NCBI GenBank assembly: GCA_039795755.1
Contig: JBDKLF010000026.1
Span: 1 to 5,370, forward strand
DNA from: JANNXY01 sp039795755
Lineage (GTDB): Bacteria > Patescibacteriota > Minisyncoccia > Phycocordibacterales > CAIZIN01
Reading direction: 5' to 3'
DNA length: 5,370 nucleotides
The translations under genes and the position numbers were made by a program. How positions within the stretch are numbered: position 1 is the first letter of the stretch; each line of letters begins with the position of its first letter. Under the pieces are notes generated by a model that saw nothing but the letters and a program-made list of their open reading frames with translations, was not told the DNA's origin and ran no database searches. Below are positions 4,102 to 5,370 of the stretch, one piece after another.

Positions 4102-5370
4102 ATGGCACACACCAAACGTCTCATCCTCCTCGACTCACACGCGATTATTCATCGTGCGTATCACGCACTTCCTGACTTTGCTTCATCAAAGGGTGAGCCA
4201 ACCGGAGCACTCTATGGTCTCTCGACTATGCTCTTTAATATTATAAAGACACTCAAGCCCGACTATATCGTGGCATGCTTCGACCTTCCGGGGCCGACCT
4301 ATCGACATGAAGCGTTCAAGGATTACAAGGCCGGAAGAAAGAAAGGTGATGATGCACTCACTGCTCAACTCAATCGAGCCAAAGACCTCTTCGAGGCATT
4401 TGATATTCCTATGTACTCACTTCCGGGATTCGAAGCGGATGACATGTTGGGAACCATTGTTCATCAAATGAAAGACAATCGTGAGGTGGATATAGTGATT
4501 GCTTCGGGCGATATGGATACCATGCAACTTATTGAAGGAAAGCATGTGCAAGTCTATACGCTCAAGAAGGGAATCAAAGATACTATTATGTATGACGAGA
4601 AAGCGATCAAAGCGCGTTTTGGATTCGCTCCAGAATATCTTCCTGATTACAAAGGATTACGAGGTGATCCGTCGGATAATCTCCCAGGAGTAAAAGGAAT
4701 TGGAGAAAAGACCGGAGGAACATTGATTGCCGAATATCACACTATAGAGAATCTGTACAAAGCATTAAAGAAAGACAAAGAAAAAGTAAAAGCTACCACC
4801 GGAATTACCGAACGAATTGCAGAACTATTACTTAATAATGAAGACGAAGCGTTGTTCTCGAAGACACTCGCGACGATTCGAAGAGACGCACCGATTACCT
4901 TCACACTTCCTGAGAGGACCTTTGCAGAAAGTCTTGATATGAAAAAAGTTCGAACATTCTTTGATGAACTTGAATTCAAATCACTGGCTGATCGATTGCT
5001 CGCCGCAATGGGAGAGGAGGTGACAACTGAACAAAAAGTGATGGTAAAAAAAGATATTGGCTATGATCCGGTACTTGCAGAAGAAGCAATGGTGATGAGA
5101 TTTCTCATTGATTCAAATATTTCTTCACCTGAGACAGATGAGATTCTTCGATTTACCAAGACTGAAACTCTCAAAGATGCACATGATGCATTGAGCAAAG
5201 AAATAGAAAAGCGAGAATTGGTAAAAGTCTGGGAATGGATTGAGAAGCCGCTTATTCCGGTACTTGCAGATATGAAGAAGCTTGGTATCAAGCTTGATAT
5301 TGCATATAACACTGAATTATCTGAACAGTATCACAAAGAATTAAAGACCATTGATGCAAAAATATTCGAA
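4102..5370 (+). CDS. polA: DNA polymerase I with 5'-nuclease domain and a collapsed proofreading domain (partial, C-terminal part outside window)
   Basis: PolA fills gaps and removes RNA primers during repair and lagging-strand synthesis. The window has 423 codons, open at the right edge. Residues ~1-175 are the 5'-3' exonuclease (FEN) core: LLDSHAIIHRAYHALP (D11), GEPTGALYG, VACFDLPGPTYRHE (D61), KDYKAGR, FEADDMLGT (E111, D113, D114) and ASGDMDTMQL (D137, D139). The helix-hairpin-helix segment follows with GDPSDNLPGVKGIGEKT (188-204). After residue ~300 the text passes almost directly to AMVMRFLIDSNISSPE and then VWEWIEKPLIPVLADMKKLGIKLD (377-399), which corresponds to the entry into the polymerase domain. 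No DxE motif of a 3'-5' exonuclease is visible, and the intervening region is shorter than in Taq. The polymerase palm and fingers lie beyond the edge. The start is supported by the extended -10 box just upstream and the usual N-terminus. Confidence 0.96.
   Translation, partial: MAHTKRLILLDSHAIIHRAYHALPDFASSKGEPTGALYGLSTMLFNIIKTLKPDYIVACFDLPGPTYRHEAFKDYKAGRKKGDDALTAQLNRAKDLFEAFDIPMYSLPGFEADDMLGTIVHQMKDNREVDIVIASGDMDTMQLIEGKHVQVYTLKKGIKDTIMYDEKAIKARFGFAPEYLPDYKGLRGDPSDNLPGVKGIGEKTGGTLIAEYHTIENLYKALKKDKEKVKATTGITERIAELLLNNEDEALFSKTLATIRRDAPITFTLPERTFAESLDMKKVRTFFDELEFKSLADRLLAAMGEEVTTEQKVMVKKDIGYDPVLAEEAMVMRFLIDSNISSPETDEILRFTKTETLKDAHDALSKEIEKRELVKVWEWIEKPLIPVLADMKKLGIKLDIAYNTELSEQYHKELKTIDAKIFE

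Noticed and set aside
4186..5312. ORFs on the opposite strand or in another frame within polA (4186-4368, 4499-4693, 4737-4979, 5061-5312)
   Set aside because: All lie inside the clear polA reading frame and show no family motif.

Overview
The window looks like chromosomal DNA from an ultra-small, reduced-genome bacterium of the Candidate Phyla Radiation (Patescibacteria, probably a Parcubacteria-type lineage). This is an inference from style: an AT-leaning core, tightly packed genes, a type IV pilus ATPase beside a compact DNA polymerase I, and almost no Shine-Dalgarno sequences in front of starts. No rRNA or marker phylogeny is available to prove it.

Layout, left to right. (1) The minus strand at 1-1435 holds most of a PilB/GspE secretion or pilus ATPase whose C-terminal end lies outside the window. 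(2) A 36-bp divergent promoter gap separates it from a small plus-strand gene of unknown function (1472-1825). (3) At 1831-3545 lies a compositionally different island. It holds two genes for putative lipoproteins (1869-2807 and 3034-3480), each with its own TTGACA-type promoter and its own rho-independent terminator. Two 60-base samples inside it are 62% and 65% G+C, against 35% and 38% in flanking samples. (4) A housekeeping pair follows: tsaE (tRNA t6A modification ATPase, 3591-4082) and then polA (DNA polymerase I, from 4102 and running off the right edge).

Three things stand out. First, tsaE carries an 87-bp palindrome-rich element (3801-3887), inserted in frame and still open, that adds about 29 residues to a loop of an essential enzyme; it resembles in principle the Rickettsia palindromic elements. 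Second, five of the six main genes have an extended -10 box (TGn-TAnnnT) ending only 6-8 nt before the start codon. This predicts leaderless, or nearly leaderless, mRNAs. The exception is the second lipoprotein gene, which has a consensus promoter about 100 nt upstream and a short leader ORF whose stop overlaps the gene start as ATGA. Third, the PolA seems to have lost most of the 3'-5' exonuclease domain, even compared with the already inactive domain of Taq-type enzymes.

I see no CRISPR array, tRNA or rRNA gene, transposase, prophage gene or recognisable defence system. The genes do not form one pathway: pilus or secretion energy supply, cell-surface lipoproteins, tRNA modification and DNA repair/replication simply sit side by side.
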